DNA of 49,960 bases from an uncultured Clostridia bacterium. GTDB lineage: Bacteria; Bacillota; Clostridia; Christensenellales; Borkfalkiaceae. The stretch is taken from NCBI GenBank assembly GCA_944363645.1, contig CALVUR010000009.1:1-49960 (forward strand), written 5' to 3'. Made by a program: the position numbers and the translations under genes. The notes beneath the pieces were generated by a model. The model saw only the letters and a list, made by a program, of their open reading frames with translations, was not told where the DNA came from and ran no database searches. The stretch's first letter is position 1; each line of letters starts with the position of its first letter. Positions 24,643 to 33,048 of this stretch are shown here, piece after piece.

Positions 24643-24678
24643 AAAAGTCTGTCTATAGGTCGATTATCGCCACTTTTT
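24643..24678 (+). repeat. dispersed repeat, copy 10, forming the end of asd
   Basis: On the minus strand it encodes the last residues of Asd (K-K-V-A-I-I-D-L) and its TAG stop. The core variant CTATAGGTCGATTATCG matches the copy at 4798. The hairpin arms remain, so it can also end or attenuate the transcript before dapB. Confidence 0.9.
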
Positions 24679-25627
24679 TAATTTTTTCGGCAATTTTTAC
24701 CGCATTTAATGCAGCGCCTACTCGCAAGTTATCACTAACTAAATAAAGCCAAAAACTATTTTTTAAAGAATTATCTTTTCTTATCCGCCCAACCAAAATA
24801 TTGTCTGTTTCATCGCACTCTAATTGGGTGGGATAATCATTTTCATAAACAATTAATTTGGGTATATTTTTTATAACTTGTTTTAGTTTTTTTGCCGAAA
24901 ACTGTTTACATACCGCCACGTTAACGCTTTCCGCATGGCAATTTAACACGGGTACACGCACACATGTTGCAGTTATTGCTAAACTATTAAGCCCTAAAAT
25001 CTTTCTACTTTCGTTTATTATTTTCAATTCTTCTTCGCTATACTCATTTGTAAAGTTTCCAATTTTTGGTAAGCAGTTATTAAAAATGGGCTTTTCAAAT
25101 TTAAGTGGACAAGCCCTTTTTAAAAGTAAGTCATCAATGCCATCCTTTCCCGCACCCGAACAGGCTTGATAAGTATTTACAACCACTCGCTTTATACCAA
25201 ACGGTTTTAAAGCGTTTAAAATGGGCATTAGCATTATTGTCGAGCAGTTCGGGTTGCAAATTAAATGGGTATCTTTCGTTATAAGGTTGTCGTTCACACC
25301 AAAACTTACAAGCGGAATATTTTCAGTAAGCCTAAAATAAGAAGCGTTATCAACAACGTATGCACCCATATTTAAAAAGTAAGGCACAAATTTTTTGCTC
25401 ACCTTAGAACCTGCAGAAAATAGGGCAATGTCGATTTTTTTGTTTTTAAGATTTTTTTCATTCAAACTTTCAACCGTATAGGTTTTGCCCAAAATATCAA
25501 AGGTAGTGCCTTGCGACTTTTGGCTTGCAAAAAGAAAAAACTCGTCCGCAAAAAACTTGCGTTCGTTAATAATTTGAATAATTTTTCTACCCACAACACC
25601 CGTTGCGCCCACTATTGCAACATTCAT
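24653..25627 (-). CDS. asd: aspartate-semialdehyde dehydrogenase
   Basis: The ATG at 25627 (MNVAIVGATGVVGRKII, behind GAGGTG) is chosen over an in-frame start 24 codons upstream, which adds a non-conserved stretch. 324 residues with the NADP site GATGVVG, the catalytic cysteine in NPNCSTI (about 128) and the NTYQACSGAGKDG segment. It reduces aspartyl phosphate to the semialdehyde, the branch point for lysine and threonine/methionine. The last eight residues and the stop codon are provided by the dispersed repeat. Confidence 0.94.
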   Translation of the reverse strand: MNVAIVGATGVVGRKIIQIINERKFFADEFFLFASQKSQGTTFDILGKTYTVESLNEKNLKNKKIDIALFSAGSKVSKKFVPYFLNMGAYVVDNASYFRLTENIPLVSFGVNDNLITKDTHLICNPNCSTIMLMPILNALKPFGIKRVVVNTYQACSGAGKDGIDDLLLKRACPLKFEKPIFNNCLPKIGNFTNEYSEEELKIINESRKILGLNSLAITATCVRVPVLNCHAESVNVAVCKQFSAKKLKQVIKNIPKLIVYENDYPTQLECDETDNILVGRIRKDNSLKNSFWLYLVSDNLRVGAALNAVKIAEKIKKVAIIDL

Positions 25628-25902
25628 AAGACACCTCAAATTTGTGAAGAATTTGTAAATTCCACCCAAATCACAAAAATTTTTTACATTTAAAGTCAAA
25701 ATCGGTTGTAAAAGTTTAGTATTTAAGTTATTATATTATAGTAATTATATTTACTAAAATTCATTTAGTAATCTCAAAATAAATGTTTTAAGTCCTTTTA
25801 AAATTAACGCCATACTAAAAGATATTACAGTTTGGCTGTTAATATGTTAGTAAGCGAAAAATTTAAACATTGATTTTGATTAAATACGACTATGGTGTTA
25901 TA

Positions 25903-27114
25903 ATGGCAAAAAAGAATTCAAACAAAAATTATTCGGGTAAAAGTTACACCGTAACAAATACCAAAGCAAAACAAAAAAAGACTGACACAGTAAAAACCGA
26001 AAAGGTGAAGGAGAGAAAGCCAATTGCCCTTACCGACACATCTGGTGTTGACGGATACTTCCGTCCAGAAGTGGCTGTTGGCAGATGGAAGTTAGGTTAC
26101 GAAGTTTTCATGGGCAACTTCATGAAGATGATTGGTATCAACTTTATCATGCTTTTATTCATGCTTCCCATTTTCATACTTTTATTTATGCGTATGTCCA
26201 CCATTTACGCAAACTCGGCAATGTCGCCATTTTCCGCTAACTTAGGTATCGGCTTTATGCCGTACCCAGCAGTTTTAGGGTTAGAAGAAAGTATCGTATA
26301 TTACGCAAACTACAACTTCTTTTTGTGGTTGCCACTTGCCGCCCTTGTTTTGGGCGTTGGGCTTTCTGGCGGTATGTACTTAATGCGTAACATTTGTTGG
26401 GGCGAAAGCGTAACGGTAGGCAAAACATTTTTCCAAGGCATCAAGAAAAATGTTCTTCCTATGCTCGCAACTGTCGCAATCTACACTGTCTTACTCGCAG
26501 TATGCGCAATCGCAATTTCACACATCAACTTAACAATCGCAATCACCGGCAAGGTTTGGTATTGGATTTTATTAAAGGTAGTAATTTATATTGTGCTTGC
26601 ATATATCACATTGATTTTTATGTCAATGGTATCATTAACGGTAACGTATACAGGCAACTATTTCTCACTTTTAAAAAATGCATTTATCATCACTTCAATA
26701 CCCGTATTATTACCGGTAAACGCATTCTTTGCCGCATTGGCGCTCATCCCATTTATTTTGTTATTCTTTGGCATGCAAGCGCTCATGCTTTCATCAATCA
26801 TCATAATGTTTTTAGGCGCAGCCTTTACCATGATGGTTTGGACCGTTTACAACCAATGGATTTACGATAGAATGTTAAACGGTAGGGTAAAAGCGCACGA
26901 AGCAACCGCTGAAGAAGTCGCCAAACACGAAACCCGCACCAAAGCAAAAGAAGAAGACCAAGCCAAAGAAGGTTACCAAGTTGTTGGTAAAACCGCAAGC
27001 ATTATGGACGGCGTAAAACCAATTACCGACTACGATACCACCATTTACGACATGGAAGATATGTACACAAGGGGCGATATCGAAAAGGTAGACAAATCAA
27101 AAACAGAACTATAA
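25903..27114 (+). CDS. multi-spanning membrane protein of unknown function
   Basis: The ATG at 25903 (MAKKNSNKN) is preferred to a TTG 11 codons upstream. 403 residues: a lysine-rich cytoplasmic N-terminus (about 1-45), about six long hydrophobic segments between 70 and 310, and a charged glutamate/lysine-rich C-terminal tail ending at KTEL. Layout loosely recalls YesL/DUF624-type membrane proteins, but I cannot confirm that. No enzymatic or transport motif is seen. It is a single-gene unit with a terminator at 27122. Confidence 0.65.
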   Translation: MAKKNSNKNYSGKSYTVTNTKAKQKKTDTVKTEKVKERKPIALTDTSGVDGYFRPEVAVGRWKLGYEVFMGNFMKMIGINFIMLLFMLPIFILLFMRMSTIYANSAMSPFSANLGIGFMPYPAVLGLEESIVYYANYNFFLWLPLAALVLGVGLSGGMYLMRNICWGESVTVGKTFFQGIKKNVLPMLATVAIYTVLLAVCAIAISHINLTIAITGKVWYWILLKVVIYIVLAYITLIFMSMVSLTVTYTGNYFSLLKNAFIITSIPVLLPVNAFFAALALIPFILLFFGMQALMLSSIIIMFLGAAFTMMVWTVYNQWIYDRMLNGRVKAHEATAEEVAKHETRTKAKEEDQAKEGYQVVGKTASIMDGVKPITDYDTTIYDMEDMYTRGDIEKVDKSKTEL

Positions 27115-27121
27115 AAAAATT

Positions 27122-27147
27122 GCCTCATTTTATGGGGCGTTTTTTTC
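27122..27147 (+). terminator. terminator after the membrane protein gene
   Basis: GCCTCA / TGGGGC stem, then GTTTTTTT, 8 bases after the stop. Confidence 0.75.
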
Positions 27148-27206
27148 ACAAAATAAATTTTTTCAAACTAAAAAATGCGTAAAACTCACTACGCATAGGG
27201 GGTAAA

Positions 27207-27938
27207 ATGCCAAATAACGCTTATTCAGCACTTGCCGAAATTTATGAAAAGGTTATAATAGACAGCGAATACAAAAAGTGGAAAGATTACATTGTCGATC
27301 TTGTAAAAGAGTATTCAACTGGCAATAAAGGCATAGATATGGCTTGCGGAAGCGGTTATTTTACTCGTGCCTTATCAAAAAATGGCTTTGATATCGAAGG
27401 CGTTGATTTAAGTGTAGATATGCTTAACGAGGCAACACGTTTGGCTCGGCAAGAGCATTTAAATATAAGTTTCCGTCAGGGCGATATTTTGTCAGTAAAA
27501 AGTTTTAAAAAAGTGGACTTTATCACCATAATTAACGACGGAATCAACTACATACCCCCACTTAAACTCGAAAAAGCCTTTAAAAACCTTTACGGACTGC
27601 TAAATAAAAACGGTGTTTTAATCTTTGATATATCTTCAAAATATAAACTTGAAAATGTGCTTGGCAACAACATTTTTGCCGAAGATAACGAAAATTTAAC
27701 TTATGTTTGGTTTAACAAACTTTTCGATGACTGTGTTGAAATGGATTTGTCTGTTTTCACAAAAAAAGGCGATATGTATCAAAAAAAGGAAGAAAGCCAA
27801 ACACAGTACATTCATACGGTCGAAAATATAACCGAAAATTTAAAAAAGTCGGGCTATAGGACCGTTATCGCACAAAATCACATGCAAAAAAATCTTACAA
27901 ACGACGCATTAAGGGTACAATTTATTGCAATAAAATAG
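27207..27938 (+). CDS. class I SAM-dependent methyltransferase
   Basis: 243 residues with motif I (IDMACGSGYFTRALSKNGF, near 46), the acidic end of strand 2 (VEGVDLS-like, near 68) and FIT-INDGINYI where motif IV is expected. The substrate is unknown. Near residues 212-222 the dispersed repeat is translated as KKSGYRTVIAQ. It ends 8 bases before hslO and shares its direction, so it probably leads the hslO operon. A GGGGG-containing ribosome-binding site precedes the ATG. Confidence 0.85.
   Translation: MPNNAYSALAEIYEKVIIDSEYKKWKDYIVDLVKEYSTGNKGIDMACGSGYFTRALSKNGFDIEGVDLSVDMLNEATRLARQEHLNISFRQGDILSVKSFKKVDFITIINDGINYIPPLKLEKAFKNLYGLLNKNGVLIFDISSKYKLENVLGNNIFAEDNENLTYVWFNKLFDDCVEMDLSVFTKKGDMYQKKEESQTQYIHTVENITENLKKSGYRTVIAQNHMQKNLTNDALRVQFIAIK
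27842..27880 (+). repeat. dispersed repeat, copy 11, inside the methyltransferase
   Basis: AAAAAAGTCGGGCTATAGG, then ACCGTTATCGCAC; right arm eroded. Translated in the same frame (K-S-G-Y-R-T-V-I-A) as the copies in dnaG and trmK. Confidence 0.85.
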
Positions 27939-27946
27939 GTGTAAAT

Positions 27947-28813
27947 ATGGATAGAGTAGTAAAAGCATTAATCTTTGATAATGAAATTTCCGTTTCCATT
28001 TTGGAAACCACACAAATGGTAAACCGTGCAATCGAAATTCACAATTTATCACCGGTTGCTGCCGCAGCACTTGGCAGAACAATGACCGCTGCAACCTTTA
28101 TGGCAACTAATTTAAAAAATAAAGATGACACTTTAACCGTTACAATCAGTGGCGACGGTCCTGGCGGTCAAATTGTCGTTTGCGGTAATCACGATTTATG
28201 TATGCGTGGCTATATCGACAACCCAAATGTTGATTTACCACTCAAAAAAAATGGTAAGTTGGATGTTGGTGGTTTGGTCGGCAAGGGTAGGCTTACCGTT
28301 GTCAAAAACCTTGGCTTAAAAGAACCTTACACAGGCAGTTCAAGGCTTGTAAGCGGTGAAATTGCCGAAGACTTTGCATCATATTTTACCTTTAGCGAAC
28401 AGCAACCAACGGGCATTGCGTTGGGCGTTAAAATTGGCAAAGACTTAAAGTGCGTTGGCGCAGGTGGTCTTGTAATTCAACCAATGCCGGGCGCAAGCGA
28501 TGAAAACATTGATAAAGCAGAAAAGTTGCTTGCAAACTTTACAAATATCAGTTCCATGATAGAAGAATACGGTTTAGAAGGTATTATTGATAGATTTTTT
28601 GACGGCGTATTTTTCTTTGAATATTTACCAAAGTATCAATGCACATGCTCTAAAGAATATGTGGATAAAATTTTAATCACACTTGGCGAAAAAGAACTTT
28701 ACGACACAGTGGAAAAAGAAGGGAAAATTGAAGTTGTATGTCAATTTTGTCCTAACAAATACACATACTACAAAGAGGACGTAGACAAACTTTTAGAAAA
28801 TGGAAAAAAGTAA
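27947..28813 (+). CDS. hslO: Hsp33 redox-regulated chaperone
   Basis: 288 residues with the Hsp33 N-terminal core (RTMTAATFMATNLK, GDGPGGQIVV, GRLTVVKNLG) and the C-terminal redox switch: CTC near 232 and CQFC near 267. These cysteines bind zinc when reduced. On oxidative stress the zinc is lost and the protein becomes an active holdase chaperone. Its 3' end overlaps the following TPR gene by 14 bases. Confidence 0.95.
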   Translation: MDRVVKALIFDNEISVSILETTQMVNRAIEIHNLSPVAAAALGRTMTAATFMATNLKNKDDTLTVTISGDGPGGQIVVCGNHDLCMRGYIDNPNVDLPLKKNGKLDVGGLVGKGRLTVVKNLGLKEPYTGSSRLVSGEIAEDFASYFTFSEQQPTGIALGVKIGKDLKCVGAGGLVIQPMPGASDENIDKAEKLLANFTNISSMIEEYGLEGIIDRFFDGVFFFEYLPKYQCTCSKEYVDKILITLGEKELYDTVEKEGKIEVVCQFCPNKYTYYKEDVDKLLENGKK

Positions 28814-30482
28814 GATAGTTTTTTACAAATCTACAAGGGAAAGCCAAATAAATCTTGCTATAAGAAGGCGTAGCGAAAATGACTTTATTGGCGCTCTTAA
28901 CATATTAAAATACCTTACCGAAATAAACCCTAAAGACTATGAGTGTTACGAACTTATGGCAAAGGTTTATATGGATATGGAATATTATCGGCTTGCACTT
29001 TCGCAGTGGTTCAAGTTTTTAAACATTTGTCCCAAAAGGGAATGGGCAAACGCCTATAACGGTATCGCAACTTGCTTTTTATATCTTGATAACCTCCACT
29101 TGGCTGGGTATTATTACGACATGCAGTTAGGCATTGCCCCCGATAAAGAGTTTGACTACACCGACGAACTTTACGATTATATCGACTTTGTAAAGGGTGG
29201 TGAAGAACCTGAATTTTACATCACTTACCCTTACGAAAAAATGTCTGTTGAACGGCGACTTGAACTCAGCGACGAACTAATTTTTAAGGATCCAAAAGAA
29301 TACTTAACGGTATTAAATTCTATCGATGTAAACGACGAAAAATACATTGAAGCACAAACTCGCATCGTCGCTTTTTACATTTTAAACAACAAAATCAACA
29401 AGGCAAAAAAGGTCATTAACGGGCTTATAGCCCAATTTCCTGACGAACCGCTCGTAAAAATTGTACACTTTATGCTCCTTGCCGAAATGGATGATTTAGA
29501 TAACGCAATCCCCGTTTTAGAAAGTTTAAAAGATGTGCAATTTACAAGTTACATGGACAGTTTAAAGGTCGCAACCGAGTGTATGGCGCTTGGGCTTTAC
29601 AGCAACGCTAAACATTATTGTGAAATCACTTTAAACCTAAAGCCTTACTCAATCATGGGACTTTTCACAATGGGCGCAATCTGCTTTAACATGGGCGATT
29701 ACGAGCAGGCAGAAAAGTACTTTTTGCTCAACTTCCAGTTGACGGGTATCAGCACAGTTAAGTACTATCTTGACATAACAAAAAACCCAAAACAACGCAC
29801 AAAAATAGGCAATATATTGCCAAAGTTGAAACTTCCTGAAAGTGTTGCCAAAGCCTATCTTGTAAAAATTTTAAAGTACACAAATCAAGGCTTCCCAAAA
29901 ATTACAAACAAAAACATTCAAACAATGTTTTTATTGTTCGATTTTATCGCATCTTTTCCAAACAATGCCTACAAGCAGTTTATCGATGGTTTAGTTGGCA
30001 CAAAAAACAAGGCAGTCATAAGTTTTTTAAAGGACAAACTTTTAGACAGTGAACTTAACGATGAAATCAAGTACACCATTTTAGAAGGACTTGTTATAAA
30101 CGATTTTGACGGCAAAATCAGCGTTGTCCATAGCGGTATTTTCAACAAAACAAGGTTATTTGTTTTAAAAGATTTTGAACGCAAAGGCGAACAAAATATA
30201 ATAAAAACCGCACACGCAAAAGCACTTGCGAAAGTAAGCACGTTTGCCGGCTTTGACACAAAAGCACTTGAAATTTCCGCAAGGGTAATTTACCAAAAAT
30301 TGTGCGAAAATGGTAACATATTAAAGGTGGAAAATTTAAAAGCATTAGCCCTTGCTATTGCGCTTTCGGTGGACAATGTGTACACTTCTCAACGTGCAAT
30401 CATGACAAGTTATTTTGGCACAGATAAAAAATCTTTAAATACAGTTTTAAAATTGATTAAGGCAAAACATGTTGATAGTTGA
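28800..30482 (+). CDS. TPR-repeat protein
   Basis: 560 residues, soluble, with tetratricopeptide-like helical pairs over about 15-110 (ALNILKYLTEINPKDYECYE; NAYNGIATCFLYLDNLHLAGYYY) and 180-330 (AEKYFLLNFQL). The C-terminal half is helical without clear repeats. No catalytic motif. It overlaps hslO and the next gene (14 bases each), so this is a tightly coupled operon. A partial dispersed-repeat copy near residues 204-213 is read as VINGLIAQF. Function unknown; a scaffold role is inferred. Confidence 0.75.
   Translation: MEKSKIVFYKSTRESQINLAIRRRSENDFIGALNILKYLTEINPKDYECYELMAKVYMDMEYYRLALSQWFKFLNICPKREWANAYNGIATCFLYLDNLHLAGYYYDMQLGIAPDKEFDYTDELYDYIDFVKGGEEPEFYITYPYEKMSVERRLELSDELIFKDPKEYLTVLNSIDVNDEKYIEAQTRIVAFYILNNKINKAKKVINGLIAQFPDEPLVKIVHFMLLAEMDDLDNAIPVLESLKDVQFTSYMDSLKVATECMALGLYSNAKHYCEITLNLKPYSIMGLFTMGAICFNMGDYEQAEKYFLLNFQLTGISTVKYYLDITKNPKQRTKIGNILPKLKLPESVAKAYLVKILKYTNQGFPKITNKNIQTMFLLFDFIASFPNNAYKQFIDGLVGTKNKAVISFLKDKLLDSELNDEIKYTILEGLVINDFDGKISVVHSGIFNKTRLFVLKDFERKGEQNIIKTAHAKALAKVSTFAGFDTKALEISARVIYQKLCENGNILKVENLKALALAIALSVDNVYTSQRAIMTSYFGTDKKSLNTVLKLIKAKHVDS
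29411..29437 (-). repeat. dispersed repeat, copy 12 (core only), inside the TPR gene
   Basis: TTAACGGGCTTATAGCCCA keeps the core in reverse orientation; both A/T arms are eroded. It is read as I-N-G-L-I-A. Weakest accepted copy. Confidence 0.65.
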
Positions 30483-31281
30483 TATTGATAAATTATTTAA
30501 AAGTTTCGCAACTGAATATATTAAAGAAAACAAAGAAAAGATAAATGGTGGCGAAGATGATGCTGAAAGTTTATATACAGCATTCCAAAACACCCACTTT
30601 GCAACTTTAAACGGCAAAACACCACTTACTTTTTATCAAGATTGCGATGATTTAATCGCTGTTTTATTAGAGCATTTTAATCAAAACGTGCCGGTAAGCG
30701 ATTATCTTATCGAAGCCTTAATGCACCACGGCGATGAAGATAGATTGACTGAACTTTTAAGTGATGATAAGCCAGAAGATTTATTGCTTATTTTAATCGA
30801 AGTCTTATCCCATCAAAATTCAAAAAAGTGCGTTAATCGACTTATAGCCCTACTTTTTAGCCAAAACTGTAGCGAAAAAGTAAAAGATTCATGTGCAGAA
30901 TATTTAGAAGATTTTGATGTTTTAGACCAACTTTTATCATATTGCGAAAACCAAAAAGCAAACCCATCTGTTTGTTATTTATTGTCAAAACAAAAGCAAA
31001 ACAGCACCGTTTCAAAAATACTTCAAACTGAATTTTTAAATAACCTTGATAGGGCGCAAGAATACGCTTCGTATTTGGAAAATTATGGCGACGAAAGTGC
31101 TGTTGAAATTTTACAAAAAGGGCTTACTATGGTCAATGATTATGTAAGTTTTAAAGAAATCAGTATCGCCATCGAAGCGTTAGGCGGTACGGTTAGCGAA
31201 AAGCGTGATTTTACCACCGATAAAAATTATATAAAGATTCACGAGGCTTCAAAAAATGAGCATAAAACTGACAACAAGTGA
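30469..31281 (+). CDS. HEAT-like helical repeat protein
   Basis: 270 residues, all-helical, acidic, with leucine-rich pairs (LTELLSDDKPEDLLLILIEVLS; VNRLIALLF; AVEILQKGL) suggesting HEAT-type repeats. No membrane segment or active site. It overlaps the TPR gene upstream by 14 bases and the DUF1963-like gene downstream by 26 bases. A dispersed-repeat copy at residues 119-130 is read as KKCVNRLIALLF. Function unknown. Confidence 0.68.
   Translation: MLIVDIDKLFKSFATEYIKENKEKINGGEDDAESLYTAFQNTHFATLNGKTPLTFYQDCDDLIAVLLEHFNQNVPVSDYLIEALMHHGDEDRLTELLSDDKPEDLLLILIEVLSHQNSKKCVNRLIALLFSQNCSEKVKDSCAEYLEDFDVLDQLLSYCENQKANPSVCYLLSKQKQNSTVSKILQTEFLNNLDRAQEYASYLENYGDESAVEILQKGLTMVNDYVSFKEISIAIEALGGTVSEKRDFTTDKNYIKIHEASKNEHKTDNK
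30822..30858 (-). repeat. dispersed repeat, copy 13, inside the HEAT gene
   Basis: Both arms (AAAAAAGTG, TACTTTTT) remain, with core TTAATCGACTTATAGCCC. Read in the only stop-free frame of the reverse orientation (C-V-N-R-L-I-A-L-L-F). Confidence 0.85.
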
Positions 31282-31789
31282 TTACGATGTAGAGTTAGAA
31301 GAAAGTAAATTTTTCGGCGAAATTTTGCTTCCCGAAAAGTGGCTTATGGACGACATTTTTTCGCCGGACGAAATGTTTTTGTGCCAAATCAACCTTGAAC
31401 AAGTTTACGAGCAAGTTGGCAAAACAATGCTTAAAGAAAGTGGCATTTTGTACTTCTTTATCGATTACAAAAAACGCCCGCAAGCCGTCTGCAGATACTA
31501 TGATGGCGAAGTTGATGCCTATACGTGCTTTAATGAAGATTGGGAAAGTGATTACGACGTAATAAATCCATGGGCAATCGATTTTAGTTTGGGCGAAGGC
31601 GATATCGCAATGCTTTGTCGTGATGAAAATGTACCCGAAGATTGTATTGCGCTTTTAAAATTTTCAGCCGACAAGACAGAAATTGATTTTATGGCTGGTA
31701 CAAATAACACAATTTATTTTTTAATCAGCCTTGACGATTTAAAAAAGGGTAATTACGATAAAACTTATTTAAAAATCGTAAAAAATTAA
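31256..31789 (+). CDS. YwqG/DUF1963-like protein
   Basis: 177 residues resembling the DUF1963 (YwqG) family: LCQINLEQVYEQVGKTMLKESGILYFFIDY near 45-75, then acidic segments and a C-terminal beta-rich part with FLISLDDLKKGNYDKT. The family has no established function. It is shorter than typical YwqG (about 260). It is the last gene of the overlapping chain that starts at hslO (26-base overlap with the HEAT gene). Confidence 0.6.
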   Translation: MSIKLTTSDYDVELEESKFFGEILLPEKWLMDDIFSPDEMFLCQINLEQVYEQVGKTMLKESGILYFFIDYKKRPQAVCRYYDGEVDAYTCFNEDWESDYDVINPWAIDFSLGEGDIAMLCRDENVPEDCIALLKFSADKTEIDFMAGTNNTIYFLISLDDLKKGNYDKTYLKIVKN

Positions 31790-31821
31790 AAAGGAAATAA
31801 AATTATTTTTTATTTATTTTA

Positions 31822-31876
31822 AAAATTCATTGCTAAAAACAACAATATGTGTTATTATAGTTAAGCAATGAATTTT
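31822..31876 (+). promoter_or_regulatory. tRNA-Glu promoter inside a perfect 13-bp inverted repeat
   Basis: TTGCTA (31830-31835), 17-base spacer and TATTAT (31853-31858) form the promoter. AAAATTCATTGCT (31822-31834) and AGCAATGAATTTT (31864-31876) are perfect inverted repeats that bracket it and end 2 bases before the tRNA. Confidence 0.7.
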
Positions 31877-31878
31877 AC

Positions 31879-31953
31879 GGCCTCATGGTCAAGCGGTTAA
31901 GACGTCGCCCTCTCACGGCGAAAACAGGGGTTCGAGTCCCCTTGGGGCTACCA
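31879..31953 (+). tRNA. tRNA-Glu (CTC anticodon)
   Basis: 75 bases with CCA encoded. The acceptor stem GGCCTCA pairs with TGGGGCT. The anticodon stem TCGCC/GGCGA encloses loop CTCTCAC, anticodon CTC. The T-arm AGGGG-TTCGAGT-CCCCT is canonical. Its own promoter lies upstream and a strong terminator downstream. Confidence 0.95.
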
Positions 31954-31962
31954 TAAAATATG

Positions 31963-32008
31963 AAAAGAGAGAGACTACAAAATAAAGTAGTCTCTCTCTT
32001 TGTTTTTT
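31963..32008 (+). terminator. terminator of tRNA-Glu
   Basis: AAAGAGAGAGACTAC / GTAGTCTCTCTCTTT perfect 15-bp stem, then TGTTTTTTT, 10 bases after the tRNA. Confidence 0.9.
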
Positions 32009-32057
32009 TAGAAAAAGGAAGAATGATTGAGTTAAAGAAAAATCAGGGCAAAAACTT

Positions 32058-32095
32058 AAAAAGTCCGCCTATAAGCCCGTTATCGATAGATTTTT
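32058..32095 (+). repeat. dispersed repeat, copy 14
   Basis: AAAAAGT with core CCGCCTATAAGCCCGTTATCG; the right arm is altered (ATAGATTTTT). Intergenic, between the tRNA terminator and the bioY terminator. Confidence 0.9.
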
Positions 32096-32118
32096 GTCAT
32101 AAAACAAATAAAAAAGCA

Positions 32119-32151
32119 CAAAAAAACTTTGGACTTACCAAAGTGTTTTTT
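32119..32151 (-). terminator. terminator of bioY
   Basis: ACTTTGG-actta-CCAAAGT stem with A- and T-runs; it overlaps the minus-strand gene end at 32156 closely. Confidence 0.8.
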
Positions 32152-32155
32152 AAAA

Positions 32156-32725
32156 TCAAATAAGTTTATCTTTAAATTTGTAAGAAACAAGTAAGGCAAC
32201 AGTAATCTTTGCTAAATCTGGTAAAATAAATGGAATAACGCAAATTTCTAATACTGATAATAAGCCAATAGGACCTGTTGTGTTAAGATAAACGATCATA
32301 AACCAAACAGTACCAAAAGCAAAATAAGTAACTGCGCCTAAAAGCATTGAAACAGGCATAACCCAAAACTTTTTACCTAAAAGTTTTTCTGCGCCCCAAT
32401 AAAGTAGACCGGTTAAAATAAAGCCTGCAATATAACCGCCGGTAGGTCCTAAAATTATACAAAAGCCACCTTTAAAGCCACTAAACACAGGGATACCGAT
32501 TGAACCCATTAAGATATAAAGGGCAATGGCAATGGTACCACGTTTACCGCCCAAGCAACCAAGTGCTAAAAATACGGCAAGTGTTTGCAAGGTAAATGGC
32601 ACTACTGTTGGTATTGACACATAGGAGCAAACAGCCAAAAGTGCAGTAAAAAGACCGATTAAGGCAACATCTTTCGCTTTCAAAAATGATTTTGTCTTGT
32701 CGACGTTTTGATTAGTTGTACCCAT
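32156..32725 (-). CDS. bioY: BioY biotin transporter (ECF S component)
   Basis: 189 residues with about six membrane helices and the BioY motifs VPFTLQTLAVFLALGCLG, LGPTGGYIAGFI and a conserved MGSIGIPVF segment. BioY binds biotin in the membrane and works with the shared ECF energising module, which is not in the window. No biotin synthesis genes are present, so the cell may depend on external biotin; that is inference from one window. A candidate BirA-like operator overlaps its promoter. Confidence 0.94.
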   Translation of the reverse strand: MGTTNQNVDKTKSFLKAKDVALIGLFTALLAVCSYVSIPTVVPFTLQTLAVFLALGCLGGKRGTIAIALYILMGSIGIPVFSGFKGGFCIILGPTGGYIAGFILTGLLYWGAEKLLGKKFWVMPVSMLLGAVTYFAFGTVWFMIVYLNTTGPIGLLSVLEICVIPFILPDLAKITVALLVSYKFKDKLI

Positions 32726-32780
32726 AAACTACCTACAAAATATTTTTATTTTTTGGCAATTAAAAGACATAAGTTACTTA

Positions 32781-32812
32781 AAGTTTAGCAGATTAAATTA
32801 AAATTGTAAACT
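32781..32812 (-). promoter_or_regulatory. bioY promoter with possible BirA operator
   Basis: On the minus strand TTTACA (32810-32805), 17-base spacer and TAAACT (32787-32782). AGTTTA and TAAACT arms form an interrupted palindrome across both boxes, the position where BirA repressor sites lie in Firmicutes. The arms are short, so regulation is tentative. The rest of the gap to dnaG is AT-rich; only a TATAAT at 32951-32956, a possible -10 for dnaG, stands out. Confidence 0.45.
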
Positions 32813-33048
32813 AAAAATTTATTAAAGGAGAAATTGTTCAAAAAAATATTATATTGACAAATTTTACTAAAAATACCGAGAAATTTGCCAAAAAAACAAA
32901 AAAGTTCAAAAAAAATGCGAAGAAAAAAAGGAAATTTAAAAAATAAATTGTATAATAGAATGTACAAACCAAAAAAGCTCACTTTTTTAGGTAAAATCTA
33001 ACAAAATTGATGTTTTTTTAACATAATTACGAACGGTAAAATTAAAAT

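Noticed and set aside
31960..32163. 67-residue ORF after tRNA-Glu
   Set aside because: It consists of the tRNA terminator hairpin, a dispersed repeat copy and the bioY terminator read as protein.
32855..32860. TTGACA at 32855 as the dnaG promoter
   Set aside because: No -10 box lies at 16-18 bases; the TATAAT at 32951 has no matching -35, so I left the dnaG promoter unassigned.
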